From assembly GCA_019309815.1 (NCBI GenBank), contig JAFDFO010000003.1:1-38974 (forward strand): a DNA stretch of 38,974 bases. Reading direction: 5' to 3'. A program made the translations under genes and the position numbers. This document shows positions 9,400 to 18,501 of the stretch, piece by piece. This stretch comes from Deltaproteobacteria bacterium. GTDB taxonomy: Bacteria > Desulfobacterota > Desulfobacteria > Desulfobacterales > C00003060. The notes under the pieces were generated by a model. That model was not told the origin of the DNA and ran no database searches. It was given only the letters and a program-made list of their open reading frames with translations. Every line of letters begins with the position of its first letter. Position 1 is the stretch's first letter.

Positions 9400-10740
9400 T
9401 TGGATTGTAAGAAATTGAAAAGATTACACTTTGCCGTTGTCCTGATGCTGCTCGCTGCACTGCTGTTTTGCCTGTCCAGGCCATGCGAAGCGGGGCGTGT
9501 GTATATCGACATAAATGCCCCCTATTTGAGGAAAATCCCAACAGCAATCCCGATCTTCAGGGACATGGCCGGAGGACAAACCCAGGGTCAGGTGGCAAAC
9601 AAGCTTTCCGATCTTCTGACCGCATCATTAGACTTTACGGGCTTCTTTAAGATCCTTAACCGTGAGAGCTTTCTGGAAAACTCCGAAGAAGCCGGTCTGG
9701 TGCAGCAAGAGATCAATTTCTCCAACTGGACCGTGATCGGTGCAGAGCTCCTGATAAAGGGCGGGTTCAAGTATAACGGGGACCTGCTTGAGGTAGAGCT
9801 GCGGCTTTTTGACACCTTCAGCGGTCGGCTGATTGTGGGCAGGCGCTATACGGGCCGCATGGAGGATCGCAGGCGGATCATCCACCGCTTCTGCAACGAG
9901 GTCATCCTTCGACTGACCGGCCGCCCCGGTATCTTCAGTAGCCAAATTGCCTTTGTGTCAACCACAACAGGGGTCAAGGAGCTCTACATTGCAGATTTTG
10001 ACGGATATGATCCCAGGCAGTTTACCAAGAGCGGAACGATTTCCATGTTTCCGGCCTGGTCTTCGGATGGGAGATGGCTGGCTTACACAGATTACGAGCG
10101 GGGGCAACCAGATCTTTTCATCAGGAATATTAAGAGCAAACAGGACACCGTGGTCAGCTTAAAGGGATTCAGTATTACACCGGCTTGGGTTCCCGGGCAG
10201 TTTGCTTTGGCGGCTTCCCTTTCCCATAAAGGGAACCCCTCTATCTATCTGTTGAGTGGAAGCGGAAAGATCTTGCGAAAACTGACACGCCATTGGGGGA
10301 TCGATGTCGCTCCTACGTATTCACCTGATGGTAAGAAGTTTGCGTTTGTGTCGAACCGATCAGGATCTCCCCAGATTTACATCCAAAACGTCAAAGACGG
10401 CAAGGTCCGCAGACTGACATACGAGGGGAAGTACAACTCCTGGCCCCAGTGGTCCCCCCGAGGGAACTACATTGCCTATGTGGGCTCAAGCAATACCTTT
10501 TCCGATATTTATGTGATTCGGGCCGACGGGAAGGGACGGAAGCAATTGACCCGAAATGCCGGGCACAATGAGTCCCCTACCTGGTCTCCGGACGGGACGC
10601 TTATTGCCTTTAGTTCTACCAGGGAAGGGCCGTCCAGGATCTATGTCATGAATGCGAACGGAACGGATCAACGGCGCCTGTTGGTCCTGAAGGGTGAGCA
10701 GAGCAACCCGAGCTGGTCACCGCGGCTCACCGGGCGCTGA
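9400..10740 (+). CDS. tolB: TolB, Tol-Pal system beta-propeller protein
   Basis: Signal peptide; repeated PD40 units (SPDGKKFAFVSNRSGSPQIYIQNVKDGKVRRLTYEG, SPRGNYIAYVGSSN, SPDGTLIAFSSTREGPSRIYVMNANGTDQRRL). TTG start is uncertain. Confidence 0.96.
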   Translation: MDCKKLKRLHFAVVLMLLAALLFCLSRPCEAGRVYIDINAPYLRKIPTAIPIFRDMAGGQTQGQVANKLSDLLTASLDFTGFFKILNRESFLENSEEAGLVQQEINFSNWTVIGAELLIKGGFKYNGDLLEVELRLFDTFSGRLIVGRRYTGRMEDRRRIIHRFCNEVILRLTGRPGIFSSQIAFVSTTTGVKELYIADFDGYDPRQFTKSGTISMFPAWSSDGRWLAYTDYERGQPDLFIRNIKSKQDTVVSLKGFSITPAWVPGQFALAASLSHKGNPSIYLLSGSGKILRKLTRHWGIDVAPTYSPDGKKFAFVSNRSGSPQIYIQNVKDGKVRRLTYEGKYNSWPQWSPRGNYIAYVGSSNTFSDIYVIRADGKGRKQLTRNAGHNESPTWSPDGTLIAFSSTREGPSRIYVMNANGTDQRRLLVLKGEQSNPSWSPRLTGR

Positions 10741-10808
10741 GGCTCGATGTTGCCCCGAGTTGGCCTATAGTCGTGAGGGGTTTTTACAGGCTTTCTGAAT
10801 GATGATCT

Positions 10809-10879
10809 GATGCTGGATCCTGGATACTTGATCCTGGCTAATGCTTTATTCCAGCATCCAGCATCCAGCATCCAGTATC
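10809..10879. repeat. Inverted repeat of GATGCTGGATCC/CCAGCATCCAGCATC heptad type
   Basis: tgatgctggatcctggatacttgatcctgg facing ccagcatccagcatccagcatccagtatc. Confidence 0.8.
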
Positions 10880-11082
10880 GTGACGCTTAGCACTCAACGC
10901 AATCAGATTTGGGGGTGAATGCGCTGCTACCGTCATATAGCTCGGAGTCCCGACGGGATTGTGGCATTTGCTTGACTTTTTTCCAGGTTTCAACTAATTA
11001 CATGAGTTCAAATGTACATGTGGGCACTGTCCCGTGAAAATATTCTCTAGTACTCAACTTTTGCTTTAGAGGAGGTAGGATC

Positions 11083-11622
11083 ATGAGAAACAGGTTCTGG
11101 GTAGTCTTGGCGCTTCTGTTGGTGATTCCGGGGCTGATGTTGACAGCTTCCTGTGCCAAAAAACAGGTTTCTGGGGCCGGGGTAACTCCTTCACCGGAAG
11201 GGGCAGCTATGAGCGACGAGGACGCTCGAGCGCGGGCCCTCGAAGAGCAGCGCTTGCGGGAGCAGCGTGCAGTCACGGCTGCTATGGAAAGATTCGAAAA
11301 CCAGGACATCAACTTCGATTTTGACAAGTCTTCCCTTACGCCGGCAGCGCAGGCAATTCTCCGCGACAAGGCAGCATATCTAATGGCAAATCCCGATGTC
11401 TCGGTTATTATTGAAGGGCATTGTGACGAACGCGGAACCAACGAGTACAATATGGCTCTTGGGGATCGACGTGCCGGCAGTGCAAAGAGTTTTCTGGTCG
11501 ACTTAGGGATCGAATCGCGACGGCTGACAACAATCAGTTATGGCGAGGAGAAACCGGTCGATCCGGCGAGCAATGAAACGGCATGGACCAAGAACAGACG
11601 GGGTCATTGCATCATAGACTAG
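11083..11622 (+). CDS. pal: Peptidoglycan-associated lipoprotein Pal (OmpA family)
   Basis: Lipobox-like LTASC; OmpA-type INFDFDKSSLTPAAQAILRDKAAYLMANPDVSVIIEGHCDERGTNEYNMALGDRRAGSAKSFLVDLGIESRRLTTISYGEEKPVD. Confidence 0.96.
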   Translation: MRNRFWVVLALLLVIPGLMLTASCAKKQVSGAGVTPSPEGAAMSDEDARARALEEQRLREQRAVTAAMERFENQDINFDFDKSSLTPAAQAILRDKAAYLMANPDVSVIIEGHCDERGTNEYNMALGDRRAGSAKSFLVDLGIESRRLTTISYGEEKPVDPASNETAWTKNRRGHCIID

Positions 11623-11648
11623 AATACAACTCACGACCATCATCGGTG

Positions 11649-11685
11649 TTCCCATTGATTCCTTTCATAACCGGGTCAATGGGAA
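11649..11685. terminator. Candidate stem-loop downstream of pal
   Basis: Perfect 10-bp arms ttcccattga (11649-11658) and tcaatgggaa (11676-11685). No clear U-tract, so terminator versus other function is open. Confidence 0.4.
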
Positions 11686-11808
11686 GGCCTTGCTCCACAT
11701 GGCTTCAAGACTGAACCGCCGACCGTTTTTTCAAACGGGGGAAAGAAGTCTACTTCCTCAGCGTGCCTGAACTAGACCGATTGGCAGTCTGCAGAGAGTT
11801 CAAGTTTT

Positions 11809-12612
11809 ATGCGTGAAAAGATAGGTGTATCTTGGGTCGTCCTTATGACAGCAGGGCTCATCCTTTGGGGGGGGTGCGCCACCCAGGATGGTCTTGTAAC
11901 GCTCAGTAATCGGGTGACTGCCTTAGAGCGCAGGGCCGAGAAAGAGAGGGCAGGACTTCGGTCCGATCAAGAAGATCAGACGCAGGACTCGCGCAGCAGA
12001 GACGCTGAACTGCGCGCCCTTTTTGATGAGCTGAGGGACGAGATGACGGGGCTGAGAGGAGCCGTGGAGGAGGACCAACACGGTGCCGATCAGTGGCAGA
12101 CCCGCTTCCAAATTCTCGAAGAGTCTCTTCAAAGCCTTGAGGATCGGCTTGTTCGTATAGAACTATATTTGGGGCTCCGGCTGTCAGATGAAGTTCCCGC
12201 TTCGGATACGGATCAGGTTAAGCCGACAGTAGAACCCAAAACGCCTGAGGCCCTTTATGACAGGGCCGAACAGCTTTTTGACAAGGGTGAGTATGAGGAT
12301 GCCCGAGAAGTGCTTCGGTCTTTCTTGAAACAGTATCCGAGGTCCAAAACAGCTGGCAGTGCCCAGTTCTTACTGGGAGAGATATACTTCCACGAGAAAT
12401 GGTACGAAAAAGCCATCCTGGAATACCAGAAGGTGATTGAGAACTACCCAAAGGCGGACAAAACGTCGAACGCTTTACTTAAGCAAGGCTTTGCCTTTTT
12501 CAGTCTTGGCGACGACGCAAATGCGGGACTCATCTTGAAAGAGTTGATTCGGAAGTTTCCGGATTCCGACGAGGCTAATATCGCCAAGAACAAGCTAAAG
12601 ACACTGAAATAA
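11809..12612 (+). CDS. cpoB: Tol-Pal system protein YbgF/CpoB (coiled coil + TPR)
   Basis: Lipobox-like WGGCAT, coiled-coil region, C-terminal TPRs (LYDRAEQLFDKGEYEDAREVLRSFLKQYPRSKTAGSAQFLLGEIYFHEKWYEKAILEYQKVIENYPK); downstream of pal. Confidence 0.92.
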   Translation: MREKIGVSWVVLMTAGLILWGGCATQDGLVTLSNRVTALERRAEKERAGLRSDQEDQTQDSRSRDAELRALFDELRDEMTGLRGAVEEDQHGADQWQTRFQILEESLQSLEDRLVRIELYLGLRLSDEVPASDTDQVKPTVEPKTPEALYDRAEQLFDKGEYEDAREVLRSFLKQYPRSKTAGSAQFLLGEIYFHEKWYEKAILEYQKVIENYPKADKTSNALLKQGFAFFSLGDDANAGLILKELIRKFPDSDEANIAKNKLKTLK

Positions 12613-12634
12613 TCAATAGGGCCGAAACCTGGGT

Positions 12635-13120
12635 TTGAAGAAAACACTAAAGGTTGTCGGGATAGATCCAGGGTTAGCTGAGACCGGGTTTGGGGTTGTC
12701 CACGGGTCCATTTCCCGGATCAGAGACTACACCTTCGGCACAATTCGAACCTCAAAGGCCGAAACTTTGCCTGACAGGCTTCACCACATCTTTTCTGAGC
12801 TTTGTTCCATTCTTGATTCCGAGAAACCCAATCTGATGGTCATTGAAGACATCTTTTCCATCAAGGAATACCCAAAGTCGGGGATTGCCCTTGGAAAGGT
12901 TTGCGGGGTCATTTTGCTTGCCTGTTCTCAGTACGGCGTTCAGGCGATGGATGTCCCTGTGCGGGAAGTCAAGCGCATACTGACAGGAAGCGGAAGCGCT
13001 TCCAAGAGCCAGATGGAAAGGGTGGTCAGACACTTGTTGAAAAGGGACAAACCCATTACGCCGTCACACGCATCCGATGCCATAGCCCTGGCACTGGTGG
13101 GGGTATTCAGGAACGGATAG
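12635..13120 (+). CDS. ruvC: Crossover junction endodeoxyribonuclease RuvC
   Basis: VVGIDPGLAETGFGVV, LMVIEDIFSIKEYPKSGIALGKVCGVIL, VREVKRILTGSGSASKSQMERVV, SHASDAIALALV; TTG start. Confidence 0.97.
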   Translation: MKKTLKVVGIDPGLAETGFGVVHGSISRIRDYTFGTIRTSKAETLPDRLHHIFSELCSILDSEKPNLMVIEDIFSIKEYPKSGIALGKVCGVILLACSQYGVQAMDVPVREVKRILTGSGSASKSQMERVVRHLLKRDKPITPSHASDAIALALVGVFRNG

Positions 13121-13167
13121 TGGGATGATCAGGGGTTGGCATCATTGAGGTCCGTATCGACCCATTT

Positions 13168-13254
13168 GGAGTAATGGAGTAATGGAAGAAGCCAAGCCAA
13201 CCAGTTCTCAGGATCCACCTTCTCTTTCAGCACTCCAGTACTCCAATACTCCAG
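13168..13254. repeat. GGAGTAATGG/CTCCAATACT inverted tandem repeat, copy 1
   Basis: tggagtaatggagtaatgg versus cactccagtactccaatactccag, between ruvC and ruvA. Confidence 0.8.
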
Positions 13255-13316
13255 CATTTTTGTATTCTATGAGTCTGTTACCACACAGGGCAGGGTTACC
13301 ATAACGGGGCGAACAG

Positions 13317-13943
13317 ATGATCGGGTATCTGGAAGGCAAGCTGCTAAAAAAGGATGAAGACCGGATATTGCTGTTGAATAACCAGGTCGGCTACGAAATA
13401 CTCCTTCCCGCTTTTGTCAGAAAAACCTTTCATTCTAAGGAAATTGGAGATGATGTTGCCCTGTACATTCACTACCATCAAACTGAGCGGCAGCCAAAAC
13501 CGATCCTGATTGGTTTCAACCTGGAGGTGGAGCGGGAGTTCTTCCGTCATTTCATATCCGTTGAAGATATTGGACCCATGAAGGCTGTTCAGGCGCTAAC
13601 AGTTTCGGTCCGGGACATTGCCAGGGCCATAGAGTCGAGGGATTCAGCGTATCTTATAAGGCTGAAGGGGATCGGAAACAGGACAGCGCAGAAGATATTG
13701 GCCACGCTAGAAGGAAAGGTGGCTAAGTTTGCCCTGATCCGGCAGGTCGAAAAAGCCGCAACGGAGACCCCGCCGGAAGATTTCATAGATCAGGTCCAAG
13801 AGGTCCTTTCAAAACAACTTGGCCACACGGTGAGAGAGGCCAAGGAGTTGATCGGCGCCGCCTTGAGAAGGAATAAGAACATCACTACAGCAGAGGAACT
13901 GTTTGAAGAGGTCTATCGCGGGGAAGCATCAAACGCCGGATAG
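13317..13943 (+). CDS. ruvA: Holliday junction branch migration protein RuvA
   Basis: MIGYLEGKLLKKDEDRILLLNNQVGYEILLP, LKGIGNRTAQKILATLEGK (HhH), between ruvC and ruvB. Confidence 0.95.
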   Translation: MIGYLEGKLLKKDEDRILLLNNQVGYEILLPAFVRKTFHSKEIGDDVALYIHYHQTERQPKPILIGFNLEVEREFFRHFISVEDIGPMKAVQALTVSVRDIARAIESRDSAYLIRLKGIGNRTAQKILATLEGKVAKFALIRQVEKAATETPPEDFIDQVQEVLSKQLGHTVREAKELIGAALRRNKNITTAEELFEEVYRGEASNAG

Positions 13944-13959
13944 ATTAGAAGAAGAAAAG

Positions 13960-13998
13960 ATTATCACGAAGACACGAAAAGAACGAAAACACGAAAGG
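13960..13998. repeat. Partial CACGAAA element (left-end type), copy 3
   Basis: attatcacgaagacacgaaaagaacgaaaacacgaaagg in the ruvA-ruvB gap; matches the left ends of copies 1 and 2. Confidence 0.75.
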
Positions 13999-14014
13999 TA
14001 TTTCTAAAAGGCTG

Positions 14015-15025
14015 ATGCCAGACAGAGACCCTGAAGAGAACACGGATATGGATGAGAAGTCGGAATTCATTAGCCTTAGGCCAAAGCACCTGGAGGAATA
14101 CGTTGGTCAGGCCAAGGTGGTGGAGACTCTCCAGATTGCCATTGAGGCGGCGCTTAAACGGAATGAGCCACTGGATCACGTCTTGTTTCACGCTCCTCCC
14201 GGTCTGGGGAAAACGACTCTTGCTCACATCATTGCTGAAGAGATGGGTGTCAGGATTACTGTTACATCCGGGCCCGCTTTGGAGAAAGGGGGCGATCTTC
14301 TGGGTATTCTCACCCATCTAGAAGAAGGAGATGTCCTCTTCATCGACGAGATTCACCGCCTTCCCAGGGTGATTGAGGAGTTTCTCTATCCTGCGATGGA
14401 AGACTTTGCGGTTGATTTCATCTTTGACAAAGGGATACATGCGAGGAGTCATCGTTATCGGCTCGAACGGTTCGTTTTGGTTGGGGCCACGACTCGAGCA
14501 GGATCTCTATCGCCCCCTCTACGTGAGCGGTTTGGGATATTCAGGACTCTTGATTTCTATGTTGAGGAGGACTTGACTCGCATTGCGAAGCGATCAGCGG
14601 CCCTGTTGGATGTAGTCGTGGACGATAATGGTGCCCAAGAGATCGCCTGCCGTTCACGAGGCACCCCTCGAATCGTAAACCGGCTCTTGAAACGGGTACG
14701 AGACTTCGCCCAGGTGAGGGGCGACGGAGTCATCCATAAGGGGACCGTCCAGGAGGCATTGGCACTGGAAGGGGTAGATGAAAAGGGGCTAACCACCCTG
14801 GACAGAAAGTTTTTGAGAAGCATCATAGACTTCTACAAGGGTGGTCCTGCGGGAATCGAAGCCATTGCCGCTACTCTGCAAGAAGAGTCTGACACGCTTG
14901 TTGACGTGGTAGAACCCTATCTACTGCAAATCGGATTCCTGACACGCACCTCTTCCGGCCGAAAGGTCTCGGAAGACGCATACAAGCATTTCGGTTTGCC
15001 AGTCCACCCCGGGCTGTTTCAATAG
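14015..15025 (+). CDS. ruvB: Holliday junction DNA helicase RuvB
   Basis: [84 protein letters not shown]. Confidence 0.98.
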   Translation: MPDRDPEENTDMDEKSEFISLRPKHLEEYVGQAKVVETLQIAIEAALKRNEPLDHVLFHAPPGLGKTTLAHIIAEEMGVRITVTSGPALEKGGDLLGILTHLEEGDVLFIDEIHRLPRVIEEFLYPAMEDFAVDFIFDKGIHARSHRYRLERFVLVGATTRAGSLSPPLRERFGIFRTLDFYVEEDLTRIAKRSAALLDVVVDDNGAQEIACRSRGTPRIVNRLLKRVRDFAQVRGDGVIHKGTVQEALALEGVDEKGLTTLDRKFLRSIIDFYKGGPAGIEAIAATLQEESDTLVDVVEPYLLQIGFLTRTSSGRKVSEDAYKHFGLPVHPGLFQ

Positions 15026-15030
15026 TAGAA

Positions 15031-15235
15031 GATTGGAATAATGGAAGACTGGAATGATGGAAGACTGGAAGAATAGAACTATGGAAGAATGGAATAGTGG
15101 AAAATTGGAATGGTGGAGCAATAATAATCCGGAGTAATGGAGTATTGGAGTGATGGAGTAATGGTTGAGAAAAAAGATAAAGGAGTCTCTGTTTCTCGTT
15201 CCAGTACTCCAATACTCCAGCACTCCAATACTCCA
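15031..15235. repeat. TGGAATGATGG / GGAGTAATGG ... CTCCAATACTCCAG inverted tandem repeat, copy 2
   Basis: gattggaataatggaagactggaatgatgg...ggagtaatggagtattggagtgatggagtaatgg on the left; ccagtactccaatactccagcactccaatactcc on the right. Confidence 0.85.
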
Positions 15236-15291
15236 AAAGCGTTTGATACCTCGCATGAGTCTCAGCCGCTGTAATCCCAGCAATACCCAAC

Positions 15292-16116
15292 ATGAAGAAA
15301 TCCTCCGTTATTACGCTTCTCACTGATTTCGGCCTTCAGGACGAGTACGTGGGCGTGATGAAGGGGGTTATCCTGTCCATAAACCCCAGGGTTCAACTGG
15401 TCGATATCACCCACAACATAAGCAGGCACGATATTGGACAGGCAGCGCTCGCACTCAATGCCTCCTTCCGGTTCTTTCCGAAAGGTTCCATCCACGTGGT
15501 TGTTGTTGATCCCGGGGTCGGCGGAGAGAGAAAGACCGTTTGTCTTAAACAGGAAGGGCATGTCTTTATCGCCCCGGACAATGGCGTGCTGACAATGGTC
15601 ATCCAGGATAAGAAAGTCCGGAAAATCTGTGCTGTAACAAAACAGAGATATTTTCTTAAGCCGGTGAGTGACACTTTTCACGGCCGTGATATATTCGCCC
15701 CTGTGGCAGCCCATTTGTCAAAGGGATTGGACATGCTGAGCCTGGGGAAAGAGCTCGGGCTCAAGGACCTGGCTACACTGGAGATTCCCGTGCCCTTTGT
15801 CTCTGCCAAACATGAGCTGGTTGGCGCTGTTATGGCGATTGATCGTTTCGGAAGCCTCGTGACGAATATCAGCGAGCGAACCCTAAAGAAGTTTCAAGAT
15901 GATGAGGGATCACAACGGGTTGAACTCAGGCTGGGAAGGTTCAAGATTAAGGGGGTGTCGCAGTCTTATGACAGTGTGAAGGTGGGTGCGCCAATCGCCA
16001 TCATCGGAAGCCGAAACCTCCTTGAGATTGCGTTAAACCAGGGAGATGCCCGCAAGTATTTCAAGGCCAGAATCGGCCAGGCAGTGAAGGTCAGGTTTGT
16101 CGCCAGGGGGAAGTAA
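15292..16116 (+). CDS. SAM hydroxide adenosyltransferase (DUF62 / SAM hydrolase family)
   Basis: VITLLTDFGLQDEYVGVMKGVILSINPRVQLVDITHNISRHDIGQAALAL, VVDPGVGGERKTVCL, TFHGRDIFAPVAAHL, AIDRFGSLVTNIS. Confidence 0.93.
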   Translation: MKKSSVITLLTDFGLQDEYVGVMKGVILSINPRVQLVDITHNISRHDIGQAALALNASFRFFPKGSIHVVVVDPGVGGERKTVCLKQEGHVFIAPDNGVLTMVIQDKKVRKICAVTKQRYFLKPVSDTFHGRDIFAPVAAHLSKGLDMLSLGKELGLKDLATLEIPVPFVSAKHELVGAVMAIDRFGSLVTNISERTLKKFQDDEGSQRVELRLGRFKIKGVSQSYDSVKVGAPIAIIGSRNLLEIALNQGDARKYFKARIGQAVKVRFVARGK

Positions 16117-16219
16117 CGACTACGGTGCGCTTTACGCCGCCAGCTTATATCGCTATCATATTTCGCCTTTTACTCACCGCCTGCATGGCCAAGGGCCTTC
16201 GCCTACTGACTGCACCAAA

Positions 16220-17272
16220 TTACTGACCGAGTATTCTCGCGCAGATCGGTTTGAGAACTTGTGCTGCATCCAGGTGCATCTCGGGAGTCGGATAGTACAG
16301 GTTGTATTCCCAGAGCCCATGAAAATCTTCTCTGTCCAGACTTAGATCGACAGTTGTCGGCCTGCCCGTAAATCGATCTACCAGCAACTGGGGGGTTCCT
16401 CGCTTGCTAATGCACTCAACATAGTGATCACAGTGCCCCCTTAGTTCATGAATCATCTGCGAGTTGACTAACTGAGGAAAACCGCTGAATAGCGATTGAA
16501 GCCCATCGTAACGTTCTTTATAACCGGGCTCCCTCCTTGAGAAGTAAAAGAGGATCTTCGGAACCTTAATTCTGTGTATCAGTTGCGTGAAGTTTCTTGT
16601 CCAATTGGCTCTTGTCTCGCTCACGATTCGTTTGACGCGATTTCGCGCAAGAAAACAAAGGGAGATCTGTTTCCCTCCTAACTTGATGCGCCATCTTGTA
16701 TGTTTCCTCAGCAGATCTTGGTAAGCGGCGTCGGCACCGATCCGAACACCATCACTTAGCCTTGTCAGGTATTCGAGTCCGCCGCTGTGGAACAAGGAAT
16801 TGCTCTCACTCCTTCCGGACATTACCAGAACGATGGCGAACCGGGCATTGTTGACATACTCCAGCAGGGCCGGGTGCTTTAGGAAGAAGAAAGGTCCAGC
16901 CCCGCCGTAACCCAGGTTCAGTACATCAAGGCCTATCCTCTCCTGTAACAGCACCGGATAAGGTTTTTCACAGAAGCATCCAAACGTTTGGGCGGCGCCA
17001 ATGCATGCGAAGTAGTTATTGCGCTGCAGGTTGTCGGGCTTGGGGCCACGAAACCAAAGATTGGTATTGGGCAGGCAGTACAAATGGTAGTCTACAATTC
17101 TCCAGTCTCTTTGCGCGTAGCCGGGCAGGTGCTCCGTCGATCTGAGCAAATTACTCCTCGCAGGGTTTCTCTTCGTTCTTTGAGGGCTCTTGGATGATGC
17201 AGTAGAGTGTTTTTTCGCTTTCAACCAATCAAAGACAGCCTGAGGGGCACGATATAATAACTGATCCTTCAA
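16220..17272 (-). CDS. Uncharacterized protein, possibly DUF6473-like
   Basis: 350 aa; NNYFACIGAAQTFGCFCEKPYPVLLQERIGLDVLNLGYGGAGPFFFLKHPALLEYVNNARFAIVLVMSGRSESNSLF resembles a DUF6473-type N-terminus from memory; overlaps the upstream GNAT gene by 4 nt. Confidence 0.6.
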   Translation of the reverse strand: MKDQLLYRAPQAVFDWLKAKKHSTASSKSPQRTKRNPARSNLLRSTEHLPGYAQRDWRIVDYHLYCLPNTNLWFRGPKPDNLQRNNYFACIGAAQTFGCFCEKPYPVLLQERIGLDVLNLGYGGAGPFFFLKHPALLEYVNNARFAIVLVMSGRSESNSLFHSGGLEYLTRLSDGVRIGADAAYQDLLRKHTRWRIKLGGKQISLCFLARNRVKRIVSETRANWTRNFTQLIHRIKVPKILFYFSRREPGYKERYDGLQSLFSGFPQLVNSQMIHELRGHCDHYVECISKRGTPQLLVDRFTGRPTTVDLSLDREDFHGLWEYNLYYPTPEMHLDAAQVLKPICARILGQ

Positions 17273-17790
17273 GCCTTCAGGTACATTTCGAACATCTGCT
17301 CAGTCAGCTTTCTCCCCCACTGTTCAAGATCATGCTTTTCGCGAAGTTGGAACCCCGCACGTTCGTATAGAAAGCGGGCTGCGTCCAGGCCCTCAAATGT
17401 CCATAAATATATCTTCTTGTAACCAGTGCTTCTACAGAATTCGATGGCTTCTTTGAGCAAAAGCCGTCCTATGCCGCGTCCGTGGAACGCTGGATCAACG
17501 ATGAGCCACCGGAGTCGAGCCTCATGCAAATTTGCCTGTTTCCCATCAATAGCAATGGAGCCCGCAAACTCTCCAGCCACGGTGGCTACCCAGAATCCGT
17601 CCTGATTCTTCTGAAATCCACTGATGAACTCTGATAGCTCCCTCCCCACCTGGGTTTCAAAAGAGACATCCAGATCCCAGTTGTCATGGTAGTATGTGGC
17701 GTGAAGTTCGGTTATCTTTCCTATTGCACCCGGAAAATACCCGGTCAATTGCACATCACTCAACGGAGAACCCTCATCTATCACGCGCAA
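17269..17790 (-). CDS. GNAT family N-acetyltransferase
   Basis: LRWLIVDPAFHGRGIGRLLLKEAIEFCRSTGYKKIYLWTFEGLDAARFLYERAGFQLREKH is a typical GNAT core. Confidence 0.92.
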   Translation of the reverse strand: MRVIDEGSPLSDVQLTGYFPGAIGKITELHATYYHDNWDLDVSFETQVGRELSEFISGFQKNQDGFWVATVAGEFAGSIAIDGKQANLHEARLRWLIVDPAFHGRGIGRLLLKEAIEFCRSTGYKKIYLWTFEGLDAARFLYERAGFQLREKHDLEQWGRKLTEQMFEMYLKA

Positions 17791-17802
17791 AGGCAGGCCC
17801 TA

Positions 17803-18252
17803 TCACCTGACTTCGGTTTCTGCCTTTGCGAGGCTTGTGGCCGGTACGGCCATCAACGTTACCAAGGCCTTAGAGACCAGTCTTTCCTGTTCACCAGAAA
17901 CGCTAAAGACTTCAGACTCTGAAACAATGATCTTCTTTCCCCTGTTGATCACCTTTGAACGGCATACAATGGTCTCATCGGTAGCAGGCCTGAAGTAGTT
18001 TATCTTGAATTCGATTGTCAGAATACGGGATTCTGCTGTGACCGTTGTAAAAGCCGCATATCCCGCCGAATGGTCCGCCATGGTCGCAATCACCCCTGCA
18101 TGGACAAATCCGTCCTGCTGTCTATGATCAGGACGGACCTTCAGGCTGGTGTGGAACTCACCATCTCCAACCAGATCGACTTCGTATCCACAATAAGCCG
18201 GAAACCCCTGCACAAAATCCCGTCGCAAAAACCGGGCCCATTCCTCGTCCAT
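17803..18252 (-). CDS. PaaI-like hotdog-fold thioesterase
   Basis: LKVRPDHRQQDGFVHAGVIATMADHSAGYAAFTTVTAESRILTIEFKINYFRPAT; start taken at MDEEWARFL (track ORF begins at 18357). Confidence 0.85.
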   Translation of the reverse strand: MDEEWARFLRRDFVQGFPAYCGYEVDLVGDGEFHTSLKVRPDHRQQDGFVHAGVIATMADHSAGYAAFTTVTAESRILTIEFKINYFRPATDETIVCRSKVINRGKKIIVSESEVFSVSGEQERLVSKALVTLMAVPATSLAKAETEVR

Positions 18253-18501
18253 TGATTGCCACTGTCCCTTTCTTCCGCCAGGAGACAAGGCGGATTTACT
18301 CGTGAAGCTATCTCTGATTTCGTGCACTATGAGAGTGTTTACACAGTATATACGCACGGATGACTCCGTATATAGGGTGACATCAAAATCGTCAAGGCCA
18401 AAGGCAACCCGCTGTCAGTGTGGCTCCACTGCCTTTCCCCCCGCGTTTTGCCCGCAATAAAGGAGCGTTGCAATTCAAGACACATGTGGCATCGTGACCG
18501 A

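Noticed and set aside
13168-15235. CRISPR array interpretation of the short repeats
   Set aside because: Units are only ~8-10 nt, drift in sequence, occur in opposite orientations and lack regular unique spacers; no cas genes are nearby.
14871-15323. Minus-strand ORFs at 14871-15323 and 14921-15283
   Set aside because: Their sequence (LLEYWSAGVLEYWN..., FHSSILPVFHHSSLPLFQSS) is a translation of the GGAGTA/TGGAATGA repeats and overlaps the ruvB 3' end.
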